DNA of 64,000 bases from G963556115 sp963675945 (GTDB lineage Bacteria; Planctomycetota; SZUA-567), in contig OY780932.1 of the NCBI GenBank assembly GCA_963675945.1, positions 2,294,001 to 2,358,000 of the forward strand, written 5' to 3'. Made by a program: the position numbers and the translations under genes. Below the pieces are notes generated by a model, which had not been told where the DNA came from, did not search any database, and was given only the letters and a program-made list of their open reading frames with translations. Shown piece by piece: positions 1-8,188 of this stretch. Numbering within the stretch: position 1 is the stretch's first letter; the number at the start of each line of letters is the position of its first letter.

Positions 1-338
1 AATTATTCGGCGATCAGTTTGGCGCTGATAACGGCTTTGCCGCGCTGGCAGAATATGATGATAATAATGATGACGTAATAGACAGCCAGGATGAAGTTTA
101 TAAAGAATTGAAGGTCTGGAATGACCTCAATGGCGACGGAAAGTCTGATACTGATGAAATTCGTACTCTGGAGGCGGCGGGGGTAAGTTCGATCGACCTC
201 GGATACGAAGATATATCAGAAGAGAATGCAGGTAACAAAGTTACCCAGCAGAGCACTTTCACGCGCAGTGATGGTACACTCTCGAGAGCTGTAGATGTAC
301 AGTTTCAGTACTCGGAGTATAACATCTTTGATTACTAG
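1..338 (+). CDS. C-terminal end of a large protein with EF-hand-like Ca-binding repeats (RTX/adhesin type), 5' truncated by window edge
   Basis: The open frame runs in from the window edge (first codon at base 3) to a TAG at 336-338, about 111 residues. It carries two acidic calcium-loop-like motifs, DDNNDDVID and DLNGDGKSD, in the arrangement AEYD...VYKELKVWNDLNGDG...EIRTLEAAGVSSIDL. That pattern recurs in very large secreted RTX-type or adhesin proteins, where such loops bind Ca2+ outside the cell. An apparent TTG start at 108 lies inside this pattern and is not a real start. The N-terminal part, and so the true size and function, is outside the window. Confidence 0.7.
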   Translation, partial: LFGDQFGADNGFAALAEYDDNNDDVIDSQDEVYKELKVWNDLNGDGKSDTDEIRTLEAAGVSSIDLGYEDISEENAGNKVTQQSTFTRSDGTLSRAVDVQFQYSEYNIFDY

Positions 339-432
339 AACGTAGTAAAAGGCAGGAAACTGCCGAACTCCTTCCTCTCCACGGTCAAAATAATAAGGCG
401 CACAACCCCCTGCGCCTTACACTCCAAAACTG

Positions 433-460
433 AACACCATACCTAGTATGGTGTTTTTTT
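433..460 (+). terminator. Rho-independent terminator after the truncated Ca-binding-repeat gene
   Basis: A 9-bp perfect stem (433-441 with 447-455, 5-base loop) is followed by a run of T to 460. A second perfect 8-bp inverted repeat lies just upstream (395-402 with 411-418) without its own T-run. Confidence 0.85.
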
Positions 461-497
461 GTGCAGTAAAAAAACTAAATAAAATATATTATTTTCC

Positions 498-525
498 TTG
501 AATCTGTATATTTTATCTGTATTAT
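498..525 (+). promoter_or_regulatory. Possible sigma70-type promoter for the GyrI-like gene
   Basis: TTGAAT at 498-503 and TATTAT at 520-525 are separated by 16 bases, about 68 bases ahead of the chosen start. This is read by eye only; A+T-rich DNA gives many such matches. Confidence 0.4.
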
Positions 526-592
526 AGTGATATGTTACTGGTGTAAAAAACAGTTGTACGAGTTGGGGATTTTGAGGAAAAGGAGTAGGGTT

Positions 593-1078
593 ATGAGTTA
601 TGGCGTACCTGAGGTTTGTGAGCTGGAACCGAGAAATGTAGCTTATGTGTCATATGTGGGCAACTACATGGGTAATGTGGCGATTTTTGAGGAGCTTTTC
701 GGGAAACTCTGTGCTTGGGCGGCTCCTCAGGGACTCTTGGATGTTGGAGCCAAATTCTCTGCAAGTTATCAGGATGATCCACAGACGACTCCGCCTGAGG
801 AGTTGAGGCTTGAACTATGTTTGGAGGTGCCTGAGGGCACTGTAGGTGAAGGCGAGGTGGGAATAAAGATTCTGCCGGGTGGAAAGTATGTGGTGCTGCA
901 TGCTGAGATAAGCAAGCCTGAAGAGTATGGGTTGACCTGGGAATGGGTTGTGCAGTGGCTGAGCGAGAATAATCTAGAAATTGATATGAGCAGACCGAGC
1001 TATGAGATGTACCTGAATAATCCCAATGAACACCCAGAAGGTCTACAGATTTTGGATATCTGTGTAAGTGCTAAGTAA
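593..1078 (+). CDS. GyrI-like / AraC effector-binding domain protein, stand-alone
   Basis: The 161-residue protein is a single small-molecule (GyrI-like, SbmC/AraC C-terminal) binding domain. It shows an early RNVAYVSYVGNY segment, a middle acidic strand region (ELRLELCLEVPEG) and the typical C-terminal W-x-W...SYEMYLNNP block. Proteins of this fold bind hydrophobic ligands, either as partners of AraC/MerR regulators or alone. No DNA-binding domain is attached here. I chose ATG 593 because an AAAAGGAG Shine-Dalgarno lies just before it; an in-frame ATG at 527 has none. The gene stands alone between two terminators. Its ligand cannot be read from sequence. Confidence 0.75.
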   Translation: MSYGVPEVCELEPRNVAYVSYVGNYMGNVAIFEELFGKLCAWAAPQGLLDVGAKFSASYQDDPQTTPPEELRLELCLEVPEGTVGEGEVGIKILPGGKYVVLHAEISKPEEYGLTWEWVVQWLSENNLEIDMSRPSYEMYLNNPNEHPEGLQILDICVSAK

Positions 1079-1097
1079 GTCTTTCCCACATACAAAA

Positions 1098-1142
1098 GGT
1101 ATAGGGTGGAGAACCGGCTTGCTCTGCCCTGTACCGCTTTTT
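1098..1142 (+). terminator. Terminator after the GyrI-like gene
   Basis: A 14-bp stem (1098-1111 with 1122-1135, using two G-U pairs) with a 10-base loop is followed by T5 at 1138-1142. Confidence 0.7.
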
Positions 1143-1284
1143 GCTGGGAGTGGCTTTGCAGGTAAGCTTTAAAATTTTAGTTCTTGGTTTATGGGAAGTA
1201 TAATGGTCTAAAGAAATAAGACAGTTGTTTAAGGTGGATAAATCCGATAGAATTTAGTGATACAGTATTCAAGGAGAATCCACA

Positions 1285-1572
1285 ATGAGAAAATCGTATA
1301 CAGCAGAATTTAAAGCGAAAGTTGCTCTTGAAGCAACAAAAGGGGATAAGCCATTATTTGAGCTGGCATCCAAGTATGACGTTCATCCGAATCAAATTCG
1401 TCAATGGAAGAAAGAGCTTCTGAATAATCTGCCTGATATTTTCTCTGGTAAGAAAACGAAACAGGAGAAGCAACAGGAGCATAACGAAGCAAAGTTATTC
1501 GAAGAAATCGGTCGTCTCAAGGTTGAGGTAGACTGGCTCAAAAAAAAATCTGATGAGCTTGGGATTCTCTGA
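1285..1572 (+). CDS. IS3-family transposase OrfA (copy 1)
   Basis: This 95-residue helix-turn-helix protein (RKSYTAEFKAKVALEA...HPNQIRQWKKELL) ends in a leucine-rich coiled region, as OrfA of IS3 elements does. OrfA binds the terminal repeats. A Shine-Dalgarno (AAGGAG) precedes ATG 1285. A run of nine A bases near 1540 just before the stop is the usual place for a -1 frameshift into orfB, which would give the OrfAB transposase. It is only about 60% identical in protein to OrfA of copy 2, although the orfB DNA of the two copies is almost the same. Confidence 0.85.
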   Translation: MRKSYTAEFKAKVALEATKGDKPLFELASKYDVHPNQIRQWKKELLNNLPDIFSGKKTKQEKQQEHNEAKLFEEIGRLKVEVDWLKKKSDELGIL

Positions 1573-1664
1573 ACGCAAGGCACTGATTAATAATTTGGCT
1601 GTAAATATTTCAATCAGCAGACAATGTGAATTACTCGGTGTGTCCAGATCTACTTATTATTATG

Positions 1665-2712
1665 TGTGTGATTCATAGACATCATTTCACTTTTTAAATG
1701 CATGTTTTTTTAGCAAAATGCTATTTCTGCGATATTCTATTTCTGTATTAAATTTGATTGAGACTTCTTCTTGTAAAGGAGTCTCATACATCAATTCAAT
1801 GTACTTTTCAACTGGAGTTTTACCGTTTAGACTACTGTGAGGACGCTCCCAATTGTAGTAATGCTGCCATTCTGCTAAGGGTAGATCAAGACTTTCTATA
1901 CTGTGTTTTGTTAAATCAATGGTTGAATAGAATTCTTCAATATCAGTTTTTTGAGATCTTTCTACTTTACCATTAAGATGAGGAGATGCAGGGCGAATAG
2001 GTCTAAGTTTAATCTCCCAATCCAACAGCAGATCTTGAACTTTATAAGCAAGAAATTCTCGTCCTCTATCAGTCTGAATTCTTTGAATTGGGAAACACAT
2101 CTCTTCAACTACTTTTTCAATAAAGTCAAGAGTATTGGCAGCTGTTCTACGAGAATAGACTCTTAAGACTCTATAGCGAGTACAATCATCTATAGCTGTA
2201 TATTGATAAAAATTTGGAGCAAGTTTCATTGTATCCATTTGAACTCTAGCTCCAGGAATTTTCATGGCATATCGATTAAATTTTTTCCTTCTCGTATATC
2301 GCTTCAATGGAGAAACATTATTCCTAACTAAAACTTTATGAATTGTTGCTAAAGAGAGCTTAATACTATGCAACCTTAATAATTCGCTCTGAATTCTCCT
2401 CGCCCCGATATTTCTTGAATCTCTTAGTGCTAATATTATACTTTCTATATTTTCAGTTACCTTAGTCGCAGGAGAATTGTGAGGTTTTCTGCTCAAGGTG
2501 CAAAGCCCTTCAATACCATTTGATTGATATCTATTTACCCATTTTCTAAGAGTAGGTCTGGAAATTCCACAACGATTACAAACAAGTCCTGAGTTTTGAG
2601 TTTCAAAATACATTTTGACCCATTTCAATCGGGATTTAATAGTATTGTCCATAGCAACTCCTTTATCAATATATTATACAATTTTATTGAAAGGATGTCT
2701 ATGAATCACACA
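1665..2712 (-). mobile_element. IS481-family insertion sequence (1048 bp) with 7-bp target duplication
   Basis: The ends are perfect 19-bp inverted repeats beginning TGTGTGATTC (1665-1683) and ending GAATCACACA (2694-2712); pairing goes on inward with one mismatch. The sequence TATTATG directly flanks both sides (1658-1664 and 2713-2719), while the uninterrupted site in IS3 copy 2 has it once. This fixes the exact ends and the target duplication length. One transposase gene fills the element. Confidence 0.95.
1687..2652 (-). CDS. IS481-family transposase
   Basis: This 321-residue protein has N-terminal helix-turn-helix domains (CGISRPTLRKWVNRYQSNG) followed by an rve-type integrase core. The DDE triad is visible as VQMDTMKLAP, IQTDRGREF and the E of LNGKVERSQKTDIEEF. 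The C-terminal YNWERPHSSLNGKTP block is typical of the family. ATG 2652 has an AAAGGAG ribosome site. The gene lies inside the 1665-2712 element with no interruption, so it looks functional. Confidence 0.92.
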   Translation of the reverse strand: MDNTIKSRLKWVKMYFETQNSGLVCNRCGISRPTLRKWVNRYQSNGIEGLCTLSRKPHNSPATKVTENIESIILALRDSRNIGARRIQSELLRLHSIKLSLATIHKVLVRNNVSPLKRYTRRKKFNRYAMKIPGARVQMDTMKLAPNFYQYTAIDDCTRYRVLRVYSRRTAANTLDFIEKVVEEMCFPIQRIQTDRGREFLAYKVQDLLLDWEIKLRPIRPASPHLNGKVERSQKTDIEEFYSTIDLTKHSIESLDLPLAEWQHYYNWERPHSSLNGKTPVEKYIELMYETPLQEEVSIKFNTEIEYRRNSILLKKHAFKK

Positions 2713-3665
2713 TATTATGAATCTGTAAAAGATTATGAAGAAGATAATTCTCTGAAGCGTAAAATTGACGAGATCTATTTGAAACAGCCTTTTTATGGTT
2801 CAAGGCGTATTTCTGATAACCTCAAAACTCACGGTAGTAATATAGGCAGGTATAAAGTCAGACGTCTGATGAGAGAGATGGGAATAGAAGCAATATATCC
2901 CAACAAGCGTATAAACTGTAAAACAGAGGGTCATAAGGTTTATCCGTATCTGCTGAATAATCTTGATATCTACAGGTCTGATCTTGTCTGGTGTAGTGAT
3001 ATATCATACATCCCTTTGAAGAATGGCACAGCATATTTAACAGTAGTTATGGACTGGTACAGCAGGTATATAGTTTCATGGGAGCTGTCAATGTCTCAGG
3101 ACAGCAGTTTTTGCAGTACAGCTTTGAAAACAGCTTTGAGCACAAGCCAGTAATATTCAACACAGATCAGGGTAGCCAATATACGAGCAATGACTTTACT
3201 GAAGTGCTGAAAGAGAATAGGATCTGGATAAGCATGTCCGGTAAGGGCAGAGCGTTTGATAATATAATGATCGAACGGCTCTGGCGTACAGTGAAGTATG
3301 AAGAAGTCTATTTGACTGAGTATAAGAACTATTTTGCAGCGTATGATGCGTTAGATAAATATTTTGAGTATTACAACAATGAAAGAAGGCATTCCAGTCT
3401 GAGTAAGCGTACACCGCGCGAAGTATATTTTAGTAATAGAAATAAGAAAATTGATGTGGCGTAGAAGTCGCTGCACTTGCCGTCTGTAATGCCGTCAATT
3501 GATGCGGATTAAAAAAAACTCTCTTGTGCTGCTTTGAACTAGAATAAATTTCTGAGAAGTTTAACGTATACTCTTTTATTTTAAACTGTAATAGGTATGG
3601 TTGTTTATTGTTATGTTTGGATAAGTGTCTATAAAATAATTAATTTTAAAATTAAGTAGTAACAG

Positions 3666-3691
3666 AGTACATTTTTACATTAGAATGTACT
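3666..3691. promoter_or_regulatory. Palindromic operator candidate upstream of the repeat protein/two-component operon
   Basis: A perfect 8-bp inverted repeat (AGTACATT at 3666-3673, AATGTACT at 3684-3691, 10-base spacer) sits about 80 bases before the start at 3774 in otherwise featureless A+T-rich DNA (3481-3773). It could be a site for the response regulator encoded downstream; this is inference. Confidence 0.4.
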
Positions 3692-3773
3692 AATATATTT
3701 ATTGTTTTTAAAATCTTTATATAAGATGATGCGTATGGAAGTTTTGATTTCATTTTTTATAAGGAGTTTAAAT

Positions 3774-4484
3774 ATGAGTAAATTTAGTAAAGCATTGATT
3801 GTTGCTGTCTTTTGTGGTGGCTTGTCTGGTTATGTTTTTGCTGATGAAAGTTCAGGCAGCTTAAAGGCTGAATCTGCTAATGAAGCAATAGGCAATGATG
3901 AAAAAAATAATGACCGCGAAGTAAAGGATGACGAGTACGGTAGAAAGTGTTATAGTAAAGATGATCATGATAAAATGCGTGATCGAGAAAGAGATGATGA
4001 GCATGGTCGATTCGGTGACCGTGAAAGGGATGATGACCATGGCCGAGTAGGTGATCGCAGGGAAGAAGATGACGATCATGGGTGGTTCGGTGATCGTGAA
4101 AGAGATGATGAGCATGGTCGGTTTGGTGACCGTGAAAGGGATGATGACCATGGTCGAGTAGGTGATCGCGAGGAAGAGAATGATGATCATGGCCGCGCAG
4201 ACGACCGTGAGGAAGAGGATGACGATCATGGGTGGTTTGGTGATCGTGAAAGAGATGATGATCATAGTCGGTTCGGTGACCGTGAAAGGAATGATGAGCA
4301 TGGCCGAGTAGGTGATCGCGAGGAAGAGAATGATGATCATGGCCGCGCAGACGACCGTGAGGAAGAGAATGACGATCATGGCCGTGTAGGTGACCGCGGG
4401 AGAGAAAACAATGATTATAGTCGAGAAAGAAATCGTGAGGAAGATGAGTATGTTCACAGCCGTATGAGTGAATATGCTAAATAG
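3774..4484 (+). CDS. Exported Asp/Glu/Arg/His-rich tandem-repeat protein
   Basis: The 236-residue protein begins with a clear signal peptide (MSKFSKALIVAVFCGGLSGYVFA, cleavage before DESS). After a short acidic linker comes a run of eleven 12- to 13-residue units of the form DRERDDEHGRFG, rich in D, E, R and H. No folded domain is recognised. The high density of Asp and His suggests binding of metal ions in the periplasm or outside the cell, but this is inference. ATG 3774 is chosen for its AAGGAG site at 3761; the frame is also open upstream to 3702. The response-regulator gene begins only 20 bases after the stop, so the three genes 3774-6563 probably form one operon. Confidence 0.7.
   Translation: MSKFSKALIVAVFCGGLSGYVFADESSGSLKAESANEAIGNDEKNNDREVKDDEYGRKCYSKDDHDKMRDRERDDEHGRFGDRERDDDHGRVGDRREEDDDHGWFGDRERDDEHGRFGDRERDDDHGRVGDREEENDDHGRADDREEEDDDHGWFGDRERDDDHSRFGDRERNDEHGRVGDREEENDDHGRADDREEENDDHGRVGDRGRENNDYSRERNREEDEYVHSRMSEYAK
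3981..4391 (+). repeat. Eleven coding tandem repeats of 36/39 bp
   Basis: Units of 36 or 39 bases start at 3981, 4017, 4053, 4092, 4128, 4164, 4203, 4242, 4278, 4314 and 4353, each beginning GATCG or GACCG. Units are not identical: classes ending GRF, GRV, WF and GRA recur in the same order, which points to duplication of blocks of 3-4 units. The repeat lengths keep the frame, so copy-number change would lengthen or shorten the protein without breaking it. Confidence 0.9.
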
Positions 4485-4504
4485 TTAAAAATGAAAGAGC
4501 TAAC

Positions 4505-5194
4505 GTGTTATCTATACTAGTTGTTGAAGATGCTGTGAAGATGGCAAATCTTCTTAAAATGGGATTGTCTGAAGAAGGGTATAAAGTCAGTGTTGCCTCA
4601 GATGGTGAAACTGGGTTGAAGAAGGCTCAAACCGGTGACTTTGATCTTATACTACTTGATATAAACCTTCCAAAGCTTGATGGATTTGGTCTGATACGTC
4701 AACTTAGAAGATCTCGTTCTGATGTTCCGGTAATAATGGTTACAGCTAGAGATAGCATGGAAGATAAAATATCAGGGCTTGATGATGGTGCAGATGATTA
4801 TCTAGTCAAGCCCTTTGCTTTTGAAGAATTATTAGCCCGTATTCGTACTGTAATGAGACGACCCGGATCACGGGATATTGCGCAATTAACATTTGATGAT
4901 ATTGTTTTGAATTCTTCTAGCGGAAAGGTATGGCGTAGTGATGAGGAGTTGTATTTAACGCCGAAGGAATTTAACTTGTTGAGAGTATTCATGCAGCGAG
5001 CGGATAGAATACTGAGCAGAGAAGAACTTGAAATGCAGGCATGGGAGACAGAATATGATGTTGCGTCCAACCGTCTGGATGTTTATGTCAATTATCTAAG
5101 GAATAAACTGGAGAGTGGTGGGAAATCTCGTCTTATTCAGACAATTAGAGGAAAAGGATATCGCTTAGGTTATCCAAGAGAGGATTGTTTTTAA
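4505..5194 (+). CDS. OmpR-family response regulator
   Basis: The 229-residue protein has a receiver domain (residues 1-115) with acidic pocket E8/D9, phospho-acceptor D52 in LLDINLP, T80 and K102 in the DDYLVKPF motif. It is followed by an OmpR/PhoB winged helix (about 130-225, LTPKEFNLLRVF...SNRLDVYVNYLRNKL...IQTIRGKGYRL). It starts at GTG 4505, 20 bases after the repeat-protein gene, and is followed after one base by the kinase gene. It most resembles QseB/PmrA/CusR-type regulators of membrane or metal stress. It probably controls the operon it belongs to. Confidence 0.92.
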   Translation: MLSILVVEDAVKMANLLKMGLSEEGYKVSVASDGETGLKKAQTGDFDLILLDINLPKLDGFGLIRQLRRSRSDVPVIMVTARDSMEDKISGLDDGADDYLVKPFAFEELLARIRTVMRRPGSRDIAQLTFDDIVLNSSSGKVWRSDEELYLTPKEFNLLRVFMQRADRILSREELEMQAWETEYDVASNRLDVYVNYLRNKLESGGKSRLIQTIRGKGYRLGYPREDCF

Positions 5195-5195
5195 A

Positions 5196-6563
5196 TTGTC
5201 ATTATCAATTCGTATATCCATAATAATGTTACTTGTCCTTACGGTTGGACTTATTGGTGCAGGGATAGCTCTGGTACGGATAGTGAAACAGTCACAGCAA
5301 TATGAAATTGATGGTCGGTTGAATGCGCGTCTTGCGTGGCTGGTGTCAGCAATAGATATGGAAGCTGGCGATGGTAAAATATGTATGGAGGCTCATGGTT
5401 TACCAGCAGGGATGTCTGATGATTGGCAGATCAGAACAAAAGATGGTCGTATACTCTGGTCATCGCGGGATTCTCTGCAAATGAAACATGTTGCCACAAA
5501 GAGCCAGGTAATATTATTAGGAGAAGAAGGATGGCCTGAGTTATCAGGAGAAGTACTAAAGAAAATATACGAGTCAGATAAGGGTGAAAAGAATAAATCG
5601 GTCGCATATAAGTTTCTGCCAGTCAAATCTAGTATCACTCTTATTGTATCCAGTTTTGAGTCAACTGTTGAAAAACATATTGAGCTTGAAAGATTGTATG
5701 ATAAATTAACAGTAGGCATACCAAGTGTAATTTTGATATTAGGTATATTATTAATTATATTAGTTCGCTGGCAGTTGCGGCCGCTTTCTCGAATGGCTGC
5801 AGAAGCCGGTTGTATTACTCCAGATAATTTGGGTTACCGTATAAGTGATGCGGGAACAAGTTCAGAATGCATATGTCTTAGAGCTGCGATTAATGAAATG
5901 GTGAAACGACTCGCTGATGGTATCGAGAGAGAACGTTTGTTTTTTCAAGCTGCATCGCATGATTTACGTACTCCGCTTGCACAGATGAGACTTCAGGCAG
6001 AAATTACACTACGCAAAACGAAAACTCCACAGCAATATCAGAATGCGTTTCGCGAGATGGTTGATGATATAATAAAGTTGGAACAATTGATTAAAGGACT
6101 TCTTTTGCTTACTCGTACAAGTTATCTGAAAGCTGATTCTCAACATGTGGTTCGTCTTTATGAAGTCGTACATGAAATTTGTCCGGAAGTTCAAGTGCCC
6201 GAATCAATTATGATAGCTGGAGAAAGTAATTTAATTTATTCAGCAATTATAAATGTTGTTGAAAATGCTAAACAATATGCACCTGATAAAGCACCTGAAG
6301 TGACGTTTAGAGATATGGGGGAATTTGTTGAACTGATAATTTCTGATTTTGGTAGTGGAATACCGGAAAGCGATTTAGAAAGAATTTTTGAACCTCTTGT
6401 TCGTCTTGATAGTGCCCGCACAAGTAATGCCACAACAGGTTTTGGTCTTGGACTTGCTATTACGCGGAGTATTACCCGTACTTTTCTAGGCGAGATTACC
6501 TGCTGTAATAGAAATGATGGTGTATCTGGCGCTGTGTTTACATTCAAATTTAAAAAAGTATAG
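5196..6563 (+). CDS. Membrane sensor histidine kinase
   Basis: The 455-residue kinase has two membrane helices (about 7-28 and 174-194) enclosing a periplasmic sensor region of about 145 residues. A HAMP linker, a HisKA domain with the phospho-acceptor H255 in ASHDLRTPLAQ, and an ATPase domain with N-box NVVENAKQYA, G1 DFGSGIPE and G2 GFGLGLAI follow. The start codon is TTG 5196, one base past the response-regulator stop, so the pair is translationally coupled. The architecture is that of QseC/PmrB-type kinases. The signal is unknown; the exported Asp/His-rich protein encoded first in the operon might be an accessory or target. Confidence 0.92.
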   Translation: MSLSIRISIIMLLVLTVGLIGAGIALVRIVKQSQQYEIDGRLNARLAWLVSAIDMEAGDGKICMEAHGLPAGMSDDWQIRTKDGRILWSSRDSLQMKHVATKSQVILLGEEGWPELSGEVLKKIYESDKGEKNKSVAYKFLPVKSSITLIVSSFESTVEKHIELERLYDKLTVGIPSVILILGILLIILVRWQLRPLSRMAAEAGCITPDNLGYRISDAGTSSECICLRAAINEMVKRLADGIERERLFFQAASHDLRTPLAQMRLQAEITLRKTKTPQQYQNAFREMVDDIIKLEQLIKGLLLLTRTSYLKADSQHVVRLYEVVHEICPEVQVPESIMIAGESNLIYSAIINVVENAKQYAPDKAPEVTFRDMGEFVELIISDFGSGIPESDLERIFEPLVRLDSARTSNATTGFGLGLAITRSITRTFLGEITCCNRNDGVSGAVFTFKFKKV

Positions 6564-6676
6564 CATTATTATTACAAAATACAAGTTATCTTTATTATAA
6601 CGATCCCATAAATACTAATACGTATTTATTCCTTACTCATAACTTATCATCATAAATAATTATTATATAAATATTG

Positions 6677-6696
6677 GAACCTATTTACGTAGGTTC
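6677..6696 (+). other. Short inverted repeat after the kinase gene
   Basis: A 7-bp perfect stem (6677-6683 with 6690-6696, loop of 6) lies in the A+T-rich gap 6564-6783. No clear T-run follows, so a terminator role is uncertain. Confidence 0.3.
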
Positions 6697-6783
6697 TAAT
6701 AGGGTTATTTTACATATTACACGGTAATATTTTAATAAATAAAAATTCAATAATATCAGTATATGCTTTAGGAGTAATTTGAA

Positions 6784-7098
6784 ATGAGAAAAATAATAGT
6801 TAATAAATATCTTCAAAGTATAGGAGTAATAAGAAGATTTTATATAGGATATTTTGATAAAAAATACGTGAACAGCCAGAAATTAAAGAGGCATGGAGAG
6901 TGTAAAAATTGTGGTTTCTGCTGTCGTTTTGTTGTTAAGTGTCCATTACTTTATCAGGATGATGAAGGTAAATATCTTTGTAAAATTCATAACAATAAAC
7001 CCTCCAATTGTAATATTTATCCCATTAATGAAAAAGATATAAATGATAGAAATACACTCAATCCTAATGTCTCATGTGGATATACATTTTATAAATAG
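6784..7098 (+). CDS. YkgJ-like cysteine-cluster protein
   Basis: This small basic 104-residue protein has the cysteine pattern CKNCGFCCRF-VVKCP...CKIHNNKPSNCNIYP...CGY, typical of the YkgJ/CxxCxxCC family. Members are thought to hold an Fe-S cluster or zinc, but a defined reaction is generally not known. ATG 6784 has a TAGGAG site. It sits between a two-component system and a PAP2 phosphatase gene on the same strand. Confidence 0.75.
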   Translation: MRKIIVNKYLQSIGVIRRFYIGYFDKKYVNSQKLKRHGECKNCGFCCRFVVKCPLLYQDDEGKYLCKIHNNKPSNCNIYPINEKDINDRNTLNPNVSCGYTFYK

Positions 7099-7199
7099 TC
7101 TGATTGATTAAAGATATTATTGTAAGCGGTAGATAAATCGAATGACTTTAATGTATTGTAGGGAAACATATATATGTTCAAATAATCATTGGAGAATAT

Positions 7200-7883
7200 A
7201 TGAGTTATGTTTTAGAGCTAAAGTATAAATTCACGAGTTTGCCAAGTTGGTTGAAATGGATTTATTATGTTGTATTGTTTCAATTAGGATTACTAATTTG
7301 TTTTTTGTGTGAAGTTCCGAGTTTTTATAAATTTGCTGAGTTATCAAAAATATCGGAAATAAATTCTGTTATGCTGATTATGAAACAGGTAGGGCATTTT
7401 TCTATATGGCTTATTGCGGGATTCGCACTTATTATAATTGATTTGCCCAAAATTTTTAGAAATGGTTATAGATATTTGAACCGAGCAGCATTTTTAGTAT
7501 CCTCAGCTCTATTGTCTGGCTTGAGCGCTGAGATATTAAAATTAATAATCCGGAGAGAAAGGCCGGATCCATTATTTTTTAATGGTAGTGTTTTTCGTGG
7601 TTGGGTAGGAGCGTGGTGGAAAAGTAATAACTTAGGAACACCAAGCAGTCATGCCATGGTTGCTTTTGGCGGTGTTTGGGCGTTATGTGTTTTATTCCCT
7701 CGGGCAAGAATAATTTGGATTTCTGCTGCTGTTTTTTGTGGCTTAAGTAGAATGGCACATCAGGCGCATTTACTTGGTGATGTTTACATTGCGTGTATCT
7801 TATCCTATATTATAGCCATGTTTTTAGCAAAAAAGTTTAATATGGCTGTTTATTGTAGAAAAAATAAGCGTGAGGAGTTTTAA
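7200..7883 (+). CDS. PAP2-superfamily membrane phosphatase
   Basis: The 227-residue integral membrane protein (about six helices) carries the three phosphatase motifs: KLIIRRERPDP, TPSSHAMVAFG and SRMAHQAHLLGDV, with the catalytic histidines in the second and third. This family dephosphorylates lipid phosphates such as phosphatidic acid, undecaprenyl diphosphate or lipid A. ATG 7200 follows TTGGAGAAT. Its place close to a PmrAB/QseBC-like two-component system would fit an envelope-modifying role, but the substrate cannot be told. A hairpin terminator follows at 7968. Confidence 0.85.
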   Translation: MSYVLELKYKFTSLPSWLKWIYYVVLFQLGLLICFLCEVPSFYKFAELSKISEINSVMLIMKQVGHFSIWLIAGFALIIIDLPKIFRNGYRYLNRAAFLVSSALLSGLSAEILKLIIRRERPDPLFFNGSVFRGWVGAWWKSNNLGTPSSHAMVAFGGVWALCVLFPRARIIWISAAVFCGLSRMAHQAHLLGDVYIACILSYIIAMFLAKKFNMAVYCRKNKREEF

Positions 7884-7967
7884 TAGTTAATTGTAGCAAA
7901 TTGATTATGTTCGCTCTATTAAGATTGTGCAGAATAGAGTTCTGTACATTTTTGTTTAAGTTGTTCG

Positions 7968-8010
7968 ATTGCCGAGTCAGTAAAGTGTTTGCTGATTCGG
8001 CAATTAATTT
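7968..8010 (+). terminator. Likely terminator after the PAP2 gene
   Basis: A 13-bp stem (7968-7980 with 7992-8004, one G-U pair) with an 11-base loop is followed by TAATTTTG. Confidence 0.6.
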
Positions 8011-8188
8011 TGAAATTCCTGCCGTTTATATTAAAAGTTATGATTTGTTATGATATAGCCAATACCATTTTATTAGAAATGCAAATAGTTTTTAATTTAA
8101 AGGGAAGAGATGTATAATGGTCTAATAAAACTGGACAGTTGAATAAGGTGGATTTTTCCGATAGTATTAATAGAGAAAGGAATTATCC

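Larger units (their letters stand above)
1553..3464 (+). pseudogene. IS3-family transposase OrfB (copy 1), broken twice
   Basis: The frame starts at ATG 1553 (overlapping orfA), runs to the IS481 insertion at 1664/1665, resumes at 2720 after the duplicated target and continues to 3464. Comparison with intact orfB of copy 2 shows a further 4-base deletion after 3140, which shifts the frame between the HTH_21/first catalytic half and the second catalytic half (NTDQGSQYTS...ERLWRTVKYEE). Both DDE halves are otherwise well preserved, so inactivation looks recent. Confidence 0.85.
1204..3480 (+). mobile_element. IS3-family element, copy 1, interrupted by an IS481-family element and lacking its right end
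   Basis: The left end begins TGGTCTAA at 1204, matching the left end of the complete copy at 8118 and the inverted right end of that copy. The body carries orfA, a poly-A frameshift site and an orfB split by the 1665-2712 insertion. Homology with copy 2 stops at about 3480, shortly after the orfB stop; the right terminal repeat seen in copy 2 is absent. A 4-base deletion after 3140 breaks orfB a second time. The copy is therefore dead in cis unless complemented. Confidence 0.85.

Noticed and set aside
3981..4391. CRISPR-like array
   Set aside because: Units are contiguous coding repeats of 36/39 bases with no unique spacers, and no cas genes are present.
3861..4457. Long open frame on the minus strand across the repeat region
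   Set aside because: It is the mirror of the tandem repeats of the plus-strand gene; unit periodicity keeps several frames open. It has no ribosome site and reads as an Ile/Thr/Val-rich artefact.
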